Below, piece after piece: positions 39,901 through 52,029 of a stretch of DNA of 64,000 bases. Below the pieces are notes generated by a model. It did no database searches. It had not been told where the DNA came from and saw nothing but the letters and a program-made list of their open reading frames with translations. Numbering within the stretch: position 1 is the stretch's first letter; each line of letters begins with the position of its first letter. Made by a program: the position numbers and the translations under genes. Origin of the DNA: Varanus komodoensis (lineage: Eukaryota > Chordata > Lepidosauria > Squamata > Varanidae); the NCBI RefSeq assembly GCF_004798865.1, contig NW_025336481.1, forward strand, positions 22,578,635 to 22,642,634, read 5' to 3'.

Positions 39901-40040
39901 TGGGGGGGTCTCACAAAACCAGGGCTTTCCCACAACAGTAGGAAGCACAAGAGATCAGATACAGCCTGAGGAAATCATCAGGTTGCCTGGCCTGGCCTGG
40001 CTCTTCCAAGTCAGGGGCTCCAGCTGAGGATCCCAGGAAG
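36965..40040. other. Unique AT-rich DNA, no gene seen
   Basis: Contains (TA)n near 39035-39048 and a small (CA)n near 39745. The part 38400-38880 is repeat-free with many TAAT cores and is a weak candidate for conserved non-coding DNA. Confidence 0.45.
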
Positions 40041-40044
40041 CAAT

Positions 40045-40200
40045 ACTGAGTTCAGCTCTCAGCTGAGTCACAGACTCAATGAGTGGCTTTAGGCAAATTG
40101 TTTTCCCTAGGCCTCTCCTCCCACCCTACCTCATATGTAATATACAGATAATAATAGCTTATGTTATAGGCTTTTTGTAAGGCTATATATAGGAAATAGA
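40045..40200 (+). mobile_element. MIR-like SINE fragment
   Basis: 'tgagtggctttaggcaaatt' with 'cctaggcctctcc', then 'ctacctcat' and 'acagataataatagctta', with 'ttttgtaaggctatat', follows the MIR/CORE-SINE order 'gtgaccttgggcaagt ... cctcagtttcc ... ataataatagctta ... gttgtgaggat'. The head is absent or unrecognisable. Confidence 0.5.
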
Positions 40201-40856
40201 TATGATTATGAAGATGAATATTAATTGTGGAATATTCTAGGTTCTTTCAAGATATTCCTTTTTAAGTAGTTTTATTGCAGTAATCATGTTTGAGAGAGGT
40301 AAAATCATGGCCCATTGTGTCTAAATTCTGGTGTCTGTCACTACTTTGTCATTCCACAAAGTGAATTAAAAATCCTATGTCATCTTTTGAGAGAGGCTTT
40401 CTTCCTCTGAGGGTTTCCTCTGGCTGCTTTTACCAATAGAACAAAGACCTTTGTGAAGTTTCTTTCACGAGAGAACTCTCTTTAGCTAAGTAATTTCTCC
40501 TAAGTTTTAAGAAAAGCCATCAAAGCAGCAGGAAATTGGATTCTGGAGGAGAGTTGTTGAGCTGTATACTCTGGATACAGGAAATCAGGCTTGGCAGCTG
40601 GACCATCAAGGGAAAATGGGCTTGCTCCACAACTAGTACAAAAGTGCATTACAATACTTATGATAATACTTATTGTGTTTGAGATCAAAGATGCAAGGTT
40701 TTGCAAGATGTGGGATTCCAGTGCACACAGGAACAAGTTTACAGCACTGGTACATGCAGATTCCCACTAGGTTGCTGGAACCAAGGCTGTGTAATTAAGT
40801 TTTTCTTGTCCAATGTTGATATTGAAGACACTTGGCTTCCTCATACCTAGGAAATG

Positions 40857-40885
40857 GATATGATATGATATGATACGATATGATA
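40857..40885. repeat. (GATAT)n microsatellite
   Basis: About five GATAT units with one T-to-C change. It runs directly into the 'gatatgatagcact' motif that belongs to the adjoining CR1 sequence. Confidence 0.9.
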
Positions 40886-41220
40886 GCACTCTACAAGCAA
40901 CTGAAAGGCTGTCTCAAAGAGGAAGGAGGAGATCTCTTCTTGCTCATTGCAGAATGCAGGACATGTAATAACAGTCTCACATTAGAAGAAACCAGATTTA
41001 GACTAGACACCAGGCAGAACTTCCTGACTGTCAGAGCAATCCACAAATAGAACCTATTACCTGGGAAAGCTGTGGGCTCTCCCTAGCTGGAGACATTCAA
41101 AGAGCATCCAGACAGTCATCTGAATGGGATGGTGTAACTTAGCATCCTGCAATAGCAGGGAGTTGGACCTGAGGACCTTCTGGCCCTTTTCAACTCTACT
41201 ATTCTATGACTCTATGTGAA
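40880..41220 (+). mobile_element. CR1 LINE 3' UTR
   Basis: 'tgatagcactctacaagcaa' with 'ctgaaaggctgtctcaaaga', 'caggcagaacttcctgactg', 'gaaagctgtgggctctccct' and the end 'gttggacctgaggaccttct', 'caactctactattctatgac' and 'tctatg' is the CR1 3' UTR with its typical ATTCTATG-type terminal repeats. No coding region is included. Short but fairly well kept. Confidence 0.85.
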
Positions 41221-41514
41221 CATTCATATAGTGTTATTCAGTGTTATATATTGCATATTAACTGTGTGTTACATGTACGTTCTCATCACAGAAGACCTAA
41301 CAAGAGTTCTCTGTGACGGATGCTTTGAGCTAAATGCATGATTCACACAAAAGCTTGCTTCAAATTCCCCCAGTTCTTGTTCAGGTCATGTCATGTCAAC
41401 TTAACCAGCCTCAGGAAAAATATAGTCTCCATAAGAGCAAACTAATGGCATGATCCATCCCTACATGGAAGGGTACTTGTATGCCATACACTGAAACCTT
41501 CTTTGATCACTTCA
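41221..41514. other. Unique DNA, nothing recognised
   Basis: Short spacer between a CR1 3' end and a tRNA-type SINE. No gene or repeat seen. Confidence 0.45.
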
Positions 41515-41693
41515 CCTCTCTAGCATGCCATGGGTTCAATGGCAGGAGATCCCAAATTTGCTCCTGACATCTCCAGGTAGGTAAGGAAAACTCCTACCTG
41601 AATCCTTGAGGAGCATCTTACAATCAGTAACAGCAGTACTGGATTCAGGGTACCAATGCCCAGGCTCAGTATAAGGCAGCATCCCATGTTCCA
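41515..41693 (+). mobile_element. tRNA-derived SINE (squamate type)
   Basis: 'gacatctccaggtaggtaag', 'aaaactcctacctgaatcct' and the end 'caggctcagtataaggcagc' match a common squamate tRNA-derived SINE ('...ggcatctccaggtagg...actcctgcctgaaaccctggagagc...ctgactcagtataaggcagcttcctatgttc'). The tRNA head is mostly lost and the B-box position is decayed ('caaatttgctcc'). Confidence 0.72.
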
Positions 41694-42318
41694 CTGTAAC
41701 ATGACAGCCATTGCTTGTCAACAGGAGACCAAAGCCCACCACTCATCTCTTCACCTAACTTTTCTTGTCCCCTGTCACCCAGCTTCACAATGCAAATTAT
41801 ATCTGTAAAAAGCTGTTGTAGTAGATAGAACTGCCCTGCTACAAACAGAGCCCAACAAAGTCCAGATCATCACAGAAATCCCAGTCATGATAAAATGATG
41901 ACTGCAGCCCTTTCTTCATGATTAGTTTTTGAAGATATAAATACACTGCTCTTGCTCATTTATTGCCATGAAACCCAGACATTTTCTCCCAAGGTAGCAT
42001 TTTTAAATGGTGGAGATACTTTATTTCCCTGTACTCAAAGTGCAATATTTTGTCAGTGGTAAAAAAAAATAGCCATTTGTATCATGTACTCTCCTTCTTG
42101 TAATAATCTCCTTCAGTAGGTTTTATTTTGTTTGGTTTAGAGTGGGATATTTGCAATTTCTGCTTGATCCTTACATAGGAAAAATTCTATTCTTGTGAAA
42201 ATACTGTTAGCTGCCTTGAGTGCTACTGTGGGAGGGAAGTTTTGTTTTGTTCCGCACAAATCTTGGAAGCAAATTATCTTAATATAAATGAGTAAACATT
42301 CTTTGAAACTAAATTCAA

Positions 42319-42385
42319 TATTTGTTTACTTTATTTACAACATATCTATACCACCAAAGCTTTCTGAGAAGGTCACAAAAATTGG
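42319..42385 (-). mobile_element. L2-like 3' end scrap, minus strand
   Basis: 'tttgtttactttatttacaa' followed by 'catatctataccaccaaagc' and 'tttctgagaaggtcacaaaa' resembles the reverse complement of an L2 terminus. It could equally be the tail of an L2-dependent SINE. Confidence 0.45.
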
Positions 42386-45366
42386 AAGCCTCAAGCACAA
42401 CTTGCAAACCAGAGTATAAACAGTATACAGTATATACTTTACTGTAAAAGTACTGCTGTTACAGTAAATGCACTTTAATCCAATGTTGCGGTGGGAGCCA
42501 TTCCAGGAAAGGCCCCTAAGGGACTCTTGGACACCTCAGCTGAGGCATCAACACTGCAGATCTTCCTCTCCATTGTCTGAGAGAGGAGTCCATATGCAGG
42601 AAGGTCCAGTGTCATGGTAAATTGCTCTGCTGTGCTACTGCATTACCCATAGTGCCCTGTGAATGGTGCAGCCAAAGATAGGGAACTCTGAGGATTGTTC
42701 ATGAACACTTCGAGGTATGTCTTGGACTCACTGAATCCAAATTCTCTTCATATCCTTTACCACCTAAGAAAGGCTAAAACGGTATGCCATCTGGCTCACA
42801 CCTTTTCCCTCATTTAGTTTTTACAGGAGGAGATAAAAAAAATTAAAAGGCCAAACAGGAAACCCTTTTCTTACACTTCCACCCAGCTTGACACAAACTG
42901 GTAGAACTTAGGAACTAGGGACTTTTCTACCATGGAATTTTACCATTACCATCTTAGAACTACTTTGCTTGGTTTAAACTGCTTCAATTTAATGCTGAAT
43001 TCCTCTGTTTTGTAAAAAATGAATCGTCACAGTTTCATATAAGGTTATTCCGGGAGTAAGTTCATTTATCATTTCATGCAAACTCTTGCAAAGGGAGGGT
43101 GTTTCTGATTAAGTTAAGGCAAAAGTTCATAAATGATGCTTCATCTCTGGGCCAGCAAATCAAGGGATGCTTTCTAATCAAGCAGAAAAGTTTGTACATT
43201 AATAACTTTATGAAACGGCTAAATTGATCTCTTACAGTGATGCTGGAGAGGAATGAGGAAGAAAATTAGAGCTTCTGCAGAGATACATGACTGAGTTCTA
43301 ATTTCTGAACAACACATACTGAATTTAATGGATTTGTAAGGTACTGCACAATGAGTTTGGGTCAAAATGGTGATGTTGAAATGGTTTGATTAACCTCCAA
43401 GAACTTCCCAGTTTTTTTCATTGTAGTCTAGAGAACTCTACAGCTAAATAAAAACAAATACATAGAAGGAGAATAACTAACATTTTCTCAACTGGATAAG
43501 ACCAGAGCTGGAGCCAAAGAGATGCTTAGGTTCATGCAAAGGTTTGCAATAGCCTCAGCTCAATTTCAAATAGAAGTCCTCATTTGGAAATCCTCATGTT
43601 TGTCTTCAGAGGGAGGCTCTAAAGTCCTGTTAAAGTGACAGAACAGACTGTGCAGTCCTTTAGTTCCTTAATTAATATGTTGCAGAAACTCTAGAGAAAG
43701 GGCAACCCCTTTTGGTTGCTCTCAGTTTCTTCTCTTTACCCACTTATTAACTTTGGTTCATTCTGAACTTTGAGACTTTTTCTGATCTGAAGTTAAGTTT
43801 GTCTAGAGCTTTGAGAATGGTTTTAAAAGTTTACTGAAGACGTCTAGGTTTTGTTGTAAATATTTCTCCTAATACATGCACATCCCTTACACATTTTTCA
43901 CCTAATATGCACATTTTTATTGAATAATTCCATTCCAAATTCAGGGAAGGATTAATTTTGAAGGGTGACTCAATTTTGGTTCACAAACTCATTCAAAAAT
44001 CCAAAATTAGGGAAGTTCACAGAAAACTGCAAACCCAAGAAATTTCTCCCCCATTTTAATTTAATCTCCCCCTTTGGAAAAGTTTGCACTGAAGGTTCCT
44101 CACCATAACAGGAAATGGTGGGAGGCATAGCATACCTCCTTAGCAAATTCCATTGCTATACTAGTGTACTGGTAGCATAGCTTATATGTAACCTGCCATA
44201 TATTTAAATTTAGCTCAAAATCATAGAAGCTTTTGTCTTCCCTTTTAGTGTACAAGCTTTTCATGTAACGCACAAAAGGACAAATATTTTAGTTTGGAGT
44301 TGGACAAGGTGACCTTTGGTCCTCTCCTGCAAATCTATTATCCTTTTAATGTCAGAACTGCTGTGCTCTGAATGAGCTGTATGACAACTGGTGCAGTATT
44401 ACACAATGCCATGATTGATCTAGGTAATGGTAGCAACTTCGCATTGCCATGGGCAACAAATGGACATAAGAATTTGAGAAATAATGCACTGGCAAGGACT
44501 TCAAGGTCGTAACTGCTTAATTTGAAAAAGAACACACTTAAATATAGATATTGTTTGTGTACTTGGCATTTAAATTTCTCTCTGCAGGTGCCCTGCTGGA
44601 AAAGCAGTATTTCTTCAGAACTAATGACACATCATCATCATAACAACTTCTTTGCCAGTCTCTTGAGTGTCTATAATTAACAAGTTAGGCTGTATGTTAA
44701 ATGATATAAAGTATCATTATATGCATGATAAATCATTGAGAATTACTGAATTATTTGTTACTAAAATGGCTCAGGTAATTTCCTGAACTTTGTTAATAAG
44801 AGATTTCATATGCCTCCCTTTATATTGGAGATACCTAACCACAAGGGGTTTGTGTCTGTACAGCACTGCATTACAAACCCAAATCTGCAATGCAAATAGT
44901 ATAAAAGGCAAACCTCACATACATTATTGGACTTACAGCCCTACCCCATAGAGATCCATGTCCATATGCAGCATTTAAATTTTAAACATCTCCAATTATA
45001 TGCTCCTTTTATCATGCTCTCCCCACCCACCCTCATTTATCTGTTGGAGATCACAGTGCTTCATGGCCCTTACACCACATGCATCGTTGCCTTTCCTTAA
45101 TTTATGAAGGACTTCTCTCCATGAAGCATTTATTGCGCTCTCACGATCCTTCACACATGCGAGTGTGAGCAGCCTTTTCATAAGGCTTCCCTCATCCAGT
45201 GGTGGTCCCACACCTTGTAGCTGTTTCTCTTGCCTTTCCTCTGAGCAGGGTAGATGCAGTATACTATTTTTACTATAGCTCTGAACTTGGCCCCCAACTC
45301 CAGCGGGATTTATTGCTAGCAATTGGGAGGGAGATGCTGGTTGGGATGCCAGCAGTAGCAAGGCAG

Positions 45367-45382
45367 TGTGTGTGTGTGTGTG
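45367..45382. repeat. (GT)n microsatellite
   Basis: About eight GT units followed by a G run. Confidence 0.9.
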
Positions 45383-47639
45383 GGGGGGTGCCACCTCCCT
45401 CTGTACTGTCTGCCCCATTCTGCCCCCGTGTTCCATATGTTTGTCAGTTGACCAGTGGGACTGGTTGGATCCTAAACTTGCCTTGCCCTACTACCAGGTG
45501 CTCACATCTCAGAGATTTCTGGACAGGATACTGCAATAGGGGAAACATATAGAGGGGGACAAACTCATGATAGACCATGGGAATTTCCCATCTCTCAGAT
45601 TTATCCTGATGCTGCACTTAGAAACTTGGTGAGCACAGTTCACTTAGAATGGCCTTTCTGTCTTTTTCCAAGCACAACTCAGCCACACACACCAAATGAA
45701 CTTATTCCTTCACAATTACATTCTGGATGGCAATGCACTTCCCATTAACTGTTCTGGAATGAAGCAGCCCTATTTTAGGAACCAATTGATTTCTTCTCAA
45801 GCAGTCAGGAATCAGATGCTTGCCTGGCAAACCAGAAGAAGGAGCAGCTACAAGATGTCTCCTCTCCCTTTCTCTCCACTGGCCCATTCCCCCTCTACTG
45901 CCATACCTTCCCCTACTTGCAACAATTCCAATAGTGGCACATCTATTCAACTTCCAAGCCCACCTTACAAAAGCAAACAATATAAGGCATACACATTCCA
46001 GTCCTATTAGCAGTGAAGCAGCAGCATGGAAAAGGACTACCTAACTCAGACCACCTGGGACTATCTTACTCAGTTCAGCCAACCAGCCACCTTCAGCATA
46101 CTTCTTCTTAGTATTGGAAGATGTAAGCAGGCTGAAGCTGAGAGCTCCTCTCACCAAAACCCTGGCTGAAAGATGATGGATCCCTGAACTCAACCCAAAC
46201 AAAAGGAAATGTCTTGCTGGCTTTTCATTCTATGCAGAGGTGAAACCCTATAAACACCCACGTTAACTGCCTACCAGTGGCCCCATATACTTCCATAACT
46301 CAACAGAACCTTCCTTGTGAAATACATGATTCAGGCTGCAGGAAAATTCAGAGAAATTATGTGAACATGTTTATCAGAGTGAGACCTGGAGGAAGTGAGG
46401 GGAAAAGAGGACCTATCCTATGATAGTGATGAATCCTGCTTTACAGAGGACATCACTCTATTTTAAGGGCAGTCAAAGGACACTCCTTTCTTGAAAGGCA
46501 ACCTCTGTTGGTAGGCTGCCTAATCCTAAACCTCTTTAGAAAGAAGGGAGATAGTGCAGAAATCTTGAGGCTGCCCAGCAGCAGTTAGCACCTGGGCAAG
46601 TCACAGTCTTTTCTGTGATAGTCAGATGTATTGTATGTACATTTTAGTAATAATTATATCAAATTAGCTTATGGAAAGTTCATGTAAATTCTCTCTCCTC
46701 TTTTGACCTCTGCTTTAGTGATGCCTAAATGATGACCCAAGGATTGATTCATTCTATCTGTGTATGTATCCACCCACCCTCCTTCCAGTATTCCCTTCCT
46801 ATGACATAAACACCTGAGGCAAATGGCATTGCCTGCTTCTAATGCAAAGTCTTGATGAACCTAAGCTTTAAGTCATCACTTCAGCTTCAGTAGCTCTTAT
46901 TTCCACACACTGCCGTGTTCTGTACAGCAATTCACAGCAAGAGCAGAAGGCTGCCTGCCCTAACCCTTCTTTAAGATTTATGTGATTCTCCATTTCTGCA
47001 CTGTGCCACTGTAGCATGCTTCTATCTCTGAAGGCCCTGCAATAGAACAGGTTGTATATTTAGGTCTCATCCATTGTCTGCAACTTTTTAATAGACCAGG
47101 ATTAAGTCATATTTGGATCCCACACTCTCTATACCCAGCTGGTTCTCATTACCTGATGTTGAATATATTCTGATGACACATTAGTGTCAGGATGGTGCTG
47201 AAAACTAATGATCTCCATACCCAGCTTGCAGCATTTCGGCCATGCCCATTATGTTGTCTCCATAAATACTTAGTATTAAGTCATCTGCTTCTTCCACTGA
47301 CAACAGTGGACAACAGAAAATTGAAGCTAAAGATTGTCATTAGCCCCCTGGCTTATTGCAGGCACACACGCAGACATCCATTCAGGCATTCGTTTAGAAA
47401 ATGCCAGCAGTCAAGTGTTAAGAACATTTCTGGTGACAAGTTTTTCTACAGCTCAATTCTTCTGCCAGCACAAAGTGATGCAAATATGAAAGGCTCGTCT
47501 TTCAGAGGTAATCTCCCTCACACCTTGTGCTATAGCATCAGGAAATTGCATTTAAACCTTTCTGACAAGAAAGGGTTTGTTGAGGGGGTGGAGTTGTAGA
47601 GAGTGTAACATTGTAAATAGGTGTGAACAAAACCTTAAT

Positions 47640-48130
47640 TTGTTCATGGAGTCGTAAAACTCTGTTTTGGTAGCAGCTCCACTAATCTCTGAGGGAAAGG
47701 AAACCCAAAGCAAAGTGCCTTTGTTTGGCAGTAATTTCAGAGCTCTGCCGAACTGTCAAATCATCCATTTAATCAATCAGAAAATTAAAGAATGTGGTAG
47801 ATCGCAGAATAGCTTGAGGTTAAAATGGTGCCAAGAATTCAACTATAGCAGGAAGCGTGTGTCACAATAGCAATTACTTAATGATTCATTTTCTGCAGAA
47901 GTGTTGATGTAAAAATGCAATTTAGTTTTCAGATTATTTGCAGCTGTACTTTCATCTGGAAACAGACTATTTCACCTAAGGAAACATTTACACGGTTGCT
48001 CCAACCACTGTTCTCAGTAATGTAATCTTTTGTCAGACCATCACTAGCTTAATACTCACACATGTGGAGAAAATCCCTTAAGACAATGAATCAAACGATT
48101 CCTTCTGTAAAAAGCTACTTCAATATTCAG
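47640..48130. promoter_or_regulatory. Candidate conserved non-coding element (speculative)
   Basis: Repeat-free stretch with TALE/HOX-like 'aatcaatcag' (near 47775), 'caattacttaatgattcatt' (47870-47890) and several TAAT cores. Its texture is that of developmental enhancers, but no alignment was possible, so this is only a pointer. Confidence 0.22.
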
Positions 48131-50057
48131 AGCATTCACACTGCAGTAGTGACCTAACATCTCAGCAAGTGAAAGGTTTTCATTCCATATTGCACAACTG
48201 TGATGTTGTTTGGTGTCTATTCTTCCAGAGAGGGATGTGAGAATTTTCCTGAAAAGCGTCTAACCATACAAAGCATATCACAACTAAAATAGGTTGCAGC
48301 CCTTAGCAGAAGAAGCCACTTTAGTCATTTTTGTTGCTTAGTGAAATAAAAGACCAAACATGGGGAAAATAAGACAAATCTCAGGATATCTGGCTACCTT
48401 TTTGAAACTTTTTAGCATGTGTTCCAACCAAACTTAAGGTGTCCCTTTTATTTCTGCCAACTCTGAGGATTAAGAACATGCTTGATTGTCCCACTGGCAT
48501 CAGTAAGAATTCAAGTACATTAGGTTGGAACAGATGAACACCAGTTCAATTCTGGAAAAGGCTTCTGAGATGTCTAATTATGGATCCTGGGTAAGTCCTA
48601 TCACAGCAAGACAAGAGTTCCATCAGCAAGGAAAGAAAAGTATAATATAAGTGCTATAAAGTACAGGGCAAAATACCTTCTTAAAACTTCCTATAATACA
48701 CAGTACATGACTCTTCTAGCTGTGTACAGTTAACTGGGTCATAGAGAGCAAGAGGGTATTTGCTGTGACTTCTACAGACATACGTTGAGTATGACATTCA
48801 TGCTGTATACATGTACAAGTGACCATAAAAATGACTATACATGCATTTATAGGTGCAGGGGTAGCTGAATAAATCTAGGGTGGCAGTTGTGGGATCACTA
48901 CCCATATGCATGACTCCGTGAACCATATGCATAGGTGCTCATAATTGTTTTCCAAACCATATAGATAACTATGTTGTTCTGACTACCCAGAGCTCATTGA
49001 AGTGCACAAGTATTTTCTGTATGCCCGTTTTCAAGGTCATTTCCACTGCAAAACCAACTAGGACATTGTCCAGCTCAGTGTGCTTGCTAGTTGGACTGAG
49101 CAAGAGAACAGATAAGAGAACTGAAGGAGGAAAAAAAACCCATGTCCAATATACATTGTAGTAAGCAAACTTTTCTTACTTGCATGTAGCAGAGAAACTG
49201 GTCTTGTGTGGCTTTTTCTAAGCACAGCTAGTCCCCTGCCCAGCCATACTGTGTATGGGGCTTTTAAGGGGCCCCAGAGACAAAACAGTGTTGGTACAGA
49301 GTTCCTCCACCCCACATTTTCCCTGCAGCTTCTTGTGCATCACATCTTGCAGGTTTATGCTACAAAGCCACACAATAGCCTCAAAACCGTGCCTTCCTTT
49401 TATTTTCTGGATAATCCCCACATCCCCAGAAGCACCCCAATTTCTAGTAATATCTGTGTAGTTTCACAACACTTTTCTTCTTTCTGTCCTCTCTCTCCTG
49501 CCTTCTTGTTGCTTCTGTTTCTTTTTGCACCCTATTTCTGTTAGTTTAAGATTGATTAATTTTTGCCTGTCTCAGTTTTGCTCTGATACCCAGGTTGCCA
49601 TCCCAGTTTCTCATTGCTCTGGGCTGTAGGCATGATCCATTAGTTAACTGCAAAAGACTAGAGGTAAAGCATATGCTGTGTATCATAAGAGTTTCAACCA
49701 GGGAGATGGTTTGCCTCCAAGCAAAGTCTGCTGTGGTGGGGTTTATCAAGGAGACATAATTAGGCTTCAGAGGAGCATTTTTCAAGCTGGAGCTGAGGTT
49801 GAGCCATTCTCTTACTTTCTTCCTCTGTACCAGGGCTCAAATACTTAATTGTTCCACAATCTAAGCAAACAGAGTGAGATTCATCCTGAAACACCTACTT
49901 CTTAGGGATCGCAACCCAACAAAGTTCAATGAGTTGTGGAACAAGCGTCCCTTAATCCTCAGTCCTTCATGTCTGAGAATTCCAAAATAGGCCAAACTAC
50001 AGGCTACTTCATGCATACATGTGCTGTAATAATATGCTGCCGTTGAGATACTCATTG

Positions 50058-50255
50058 TAGATCAGGAAGTCTGTGGTTTGTATCTTACCCATGAACTCAC
50101 TAAGCAAGCCACCGTTCCTTCCTTCAGTCTTTGCCACTCTCTCCTCAGTGATAATACAGTTTTACTGACCCACTTTACAGGGTTGGTGTAGGGATTATAC
50201 TACAGAAACAAATGTGGTGAGAGCTCAAAGTCAATATATACATTTGAAATATTAT
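50058..50255 (+). mobile_element. MIR-like SINE
   Basis: 'catgaactcactaagcaagc', 'gccactctctcctcagtgat' and 'acccactttacagggttggt', followed by 'gtagggattat', 'gagagctcaaag' and 'aatattatcatt', follow the MIR/CORE-SINE order (gtgaccttgggcaagccac ... ctctcagcctca ... acctacctcacagggttgttgtaaggattaa ... ctattatcatta). Confidence 0.55.
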
Positions 50256-50259
50256 CATT

Positions 50260-51397
50260 TTATGGCCTATTAGTGGGCTGACTGTGTGAAGAACACACTT
50301 TCTGCTGAAAGACCGAGAAGAAAGTGCACAGAGCCTTGAAGCTGCCCATTAACAGCACCTAGACAGTCGAATGAGCACCTGGAATTTTCCCCAGTATGGT
50401 GTGATGGATTGTGTTGCTATTTAGATTGTAAATTCTAAACATGCATGTGTTTGCATAAGTAAGCACATGAATATTTAATACAAAACTGGGTCTTTTTTTC
50501 ATTGTGATAGGCAGGTAGCCACTCTGGGATAACCATTCCTCTTGTGTGTTAGTGACTGGCTAGAATAGTCAATTAGGTGACAATCCTCAACCTTCATTCC
50601 TGGGATTCTGTCTCAATGAACTCAAAAAGTTTTACCTTGAGTAGGCAGGTAGAGGGTTGCACTGTCCATGTCCTATCAATGGGAACAAATAGGCGATAGC
50701 ACCCCCCACACACCCCGGAGGGGGGGATGGGCATGTGAGTGTGAAGAAAAAAGCTGCAATTTTGCAGTTGGAACAGGTAGACGCAGACAGCAAAAGCGTG
50801 TGGTGAGTCCACAAGAGCAGGCATTCTCTGGTATGAGTCAGGAACTGTGATTTAGCTGAACACTGAAAGCACATCAGGTATGGAACATGCTTCCTTCTGA
50901 GGATCTTATGAGGAGTAAGAGAACCTCATTGCCTCCACCTACATTCAGCATGTATATTTGTAAATAACAGATATTACATGAATAGCTCTGATCCTTCCAA
51001 AAGACACCAATACCCATAGCAGCCCCTTGGCATTTCTTCCTGCCCAGGCAAAGGGGCCACATGCCATACATTATCTACCCTAGTTTTCATTTATGCAGCT
51101 CAGGCTGGCCTACTAGGGACTCCAGGCAAGCTCTCACTGAGGCACTGAATAAGCTTAGCTTTAATAATGCAGCCATGCTGTGTGTCCTCAGCCTGCAAGT
51201 GACTAGCTTAAAATTAGTGGAGGCACTTAGGTGAGCACAGGTGCGCTCCCAGGCTCAGGGAAGGAATGTTCCAGGGAATATGGTACCTGTCTGGACATTT
51301 GTACTGGAAATTGCCTAACCAAGAATTGAGATCTGCCTGTCCTCCAGGTGTCCTTACCTGGAGGAGAACTGCCTAGCAACAGTGACACACACACCAC
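50260..51397. other. Unique DNA, no gene seen
   Basis: Short overlapping open frames on both strands at 50594-50874, without domain signatures. A G-rich patch lies near 50705-50730. Confidence 0.45.
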
Positions 51398-52029
51398 TTA
51401 CTTCCCACTTGGATTACTGTAACACGCTCTATGTGGGGCTGCCCTGAAAACAGTCCAGATACTCCAGAGGGTGCAAAATAGGACTGCCAGGATGCTGTCG
51501 GGGCTGGTTGTTATTCTCACATAACTCCAGTCCTCTATCAGCTCCATTGGCTTCCCATCGAAGTTCGGGCTCAATTCAAGGTGCTGGTTATTACCTATAA
51601 AGCCCTAAACGGCTTGGGACCAGGATACCTAAAGGAATGCCTTCTTCCCTATATGCCCTCCTGCCCCCTAAGATCGGCAGCAGAGGCCCTCCTCCAGGAG
51701 CCCTCTTTGAAAGAGGTCAGGAGACAGAGCACTCAGAAGAGAGCTTTCTCTGCAGTAGCATCCCAGCTATGGAATGTGCTCCCTAGAGAGGTCCGCCTGG
51801 TGCTGTCATTATATGCTTTTTGGCACCAGGTCAAGACCTTTTTATTTGACCAATATTTTAACAAAGTAATTTTAATTGTATTAGATTTATTTAATTTATT
51901 TTAAATAGATTAGTTTTATGCTCAGTTGTGGAATAGTTAATTTATTTTATTTAGGATTTGAAGTAATGTTGTAAGCCATCCAGAGACAATATGATGGACA
52001 GCCTACACATTTTCTAAATAAATAAATAG
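51398..52029 (+). mobile_element. L2 LINE, ORF2 C-terminus and 3' UTR
   Basis: A 5'-truncated L2. 'cacttggattactgtaacac' opens it, followed by 'gtggggctgccctgaaaaca'. The frame at 51581-51904 keeps the conserved C-terminal blocks YKALNGLGPGYL, RSAAEALLQEPSL, RAFSAVASQLWNVLPREVR and FLFDQYF and ends at a natural-looking stop. A 3' UTR with 'agccatccagagacaatatg' and a (taaa)n tail follows. It is the best-kept L2 end in the window and carries no reverse transcriptase core. Confidence 0.85.

Larger units (their letters stand above)
41695..50055. other. Mostly unique DNA, no gene seen
   Basis: Includes an L2-like scrap at 42319-42385, a (GT)n at 45367-45382, open frames without domains (44996-45436, 45696-46010, 47192-47599) and a candidate conserved stretch at 47640-48130. 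No splice-bounded exon with a recognisable protein domain found. Confidence 0.45.
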
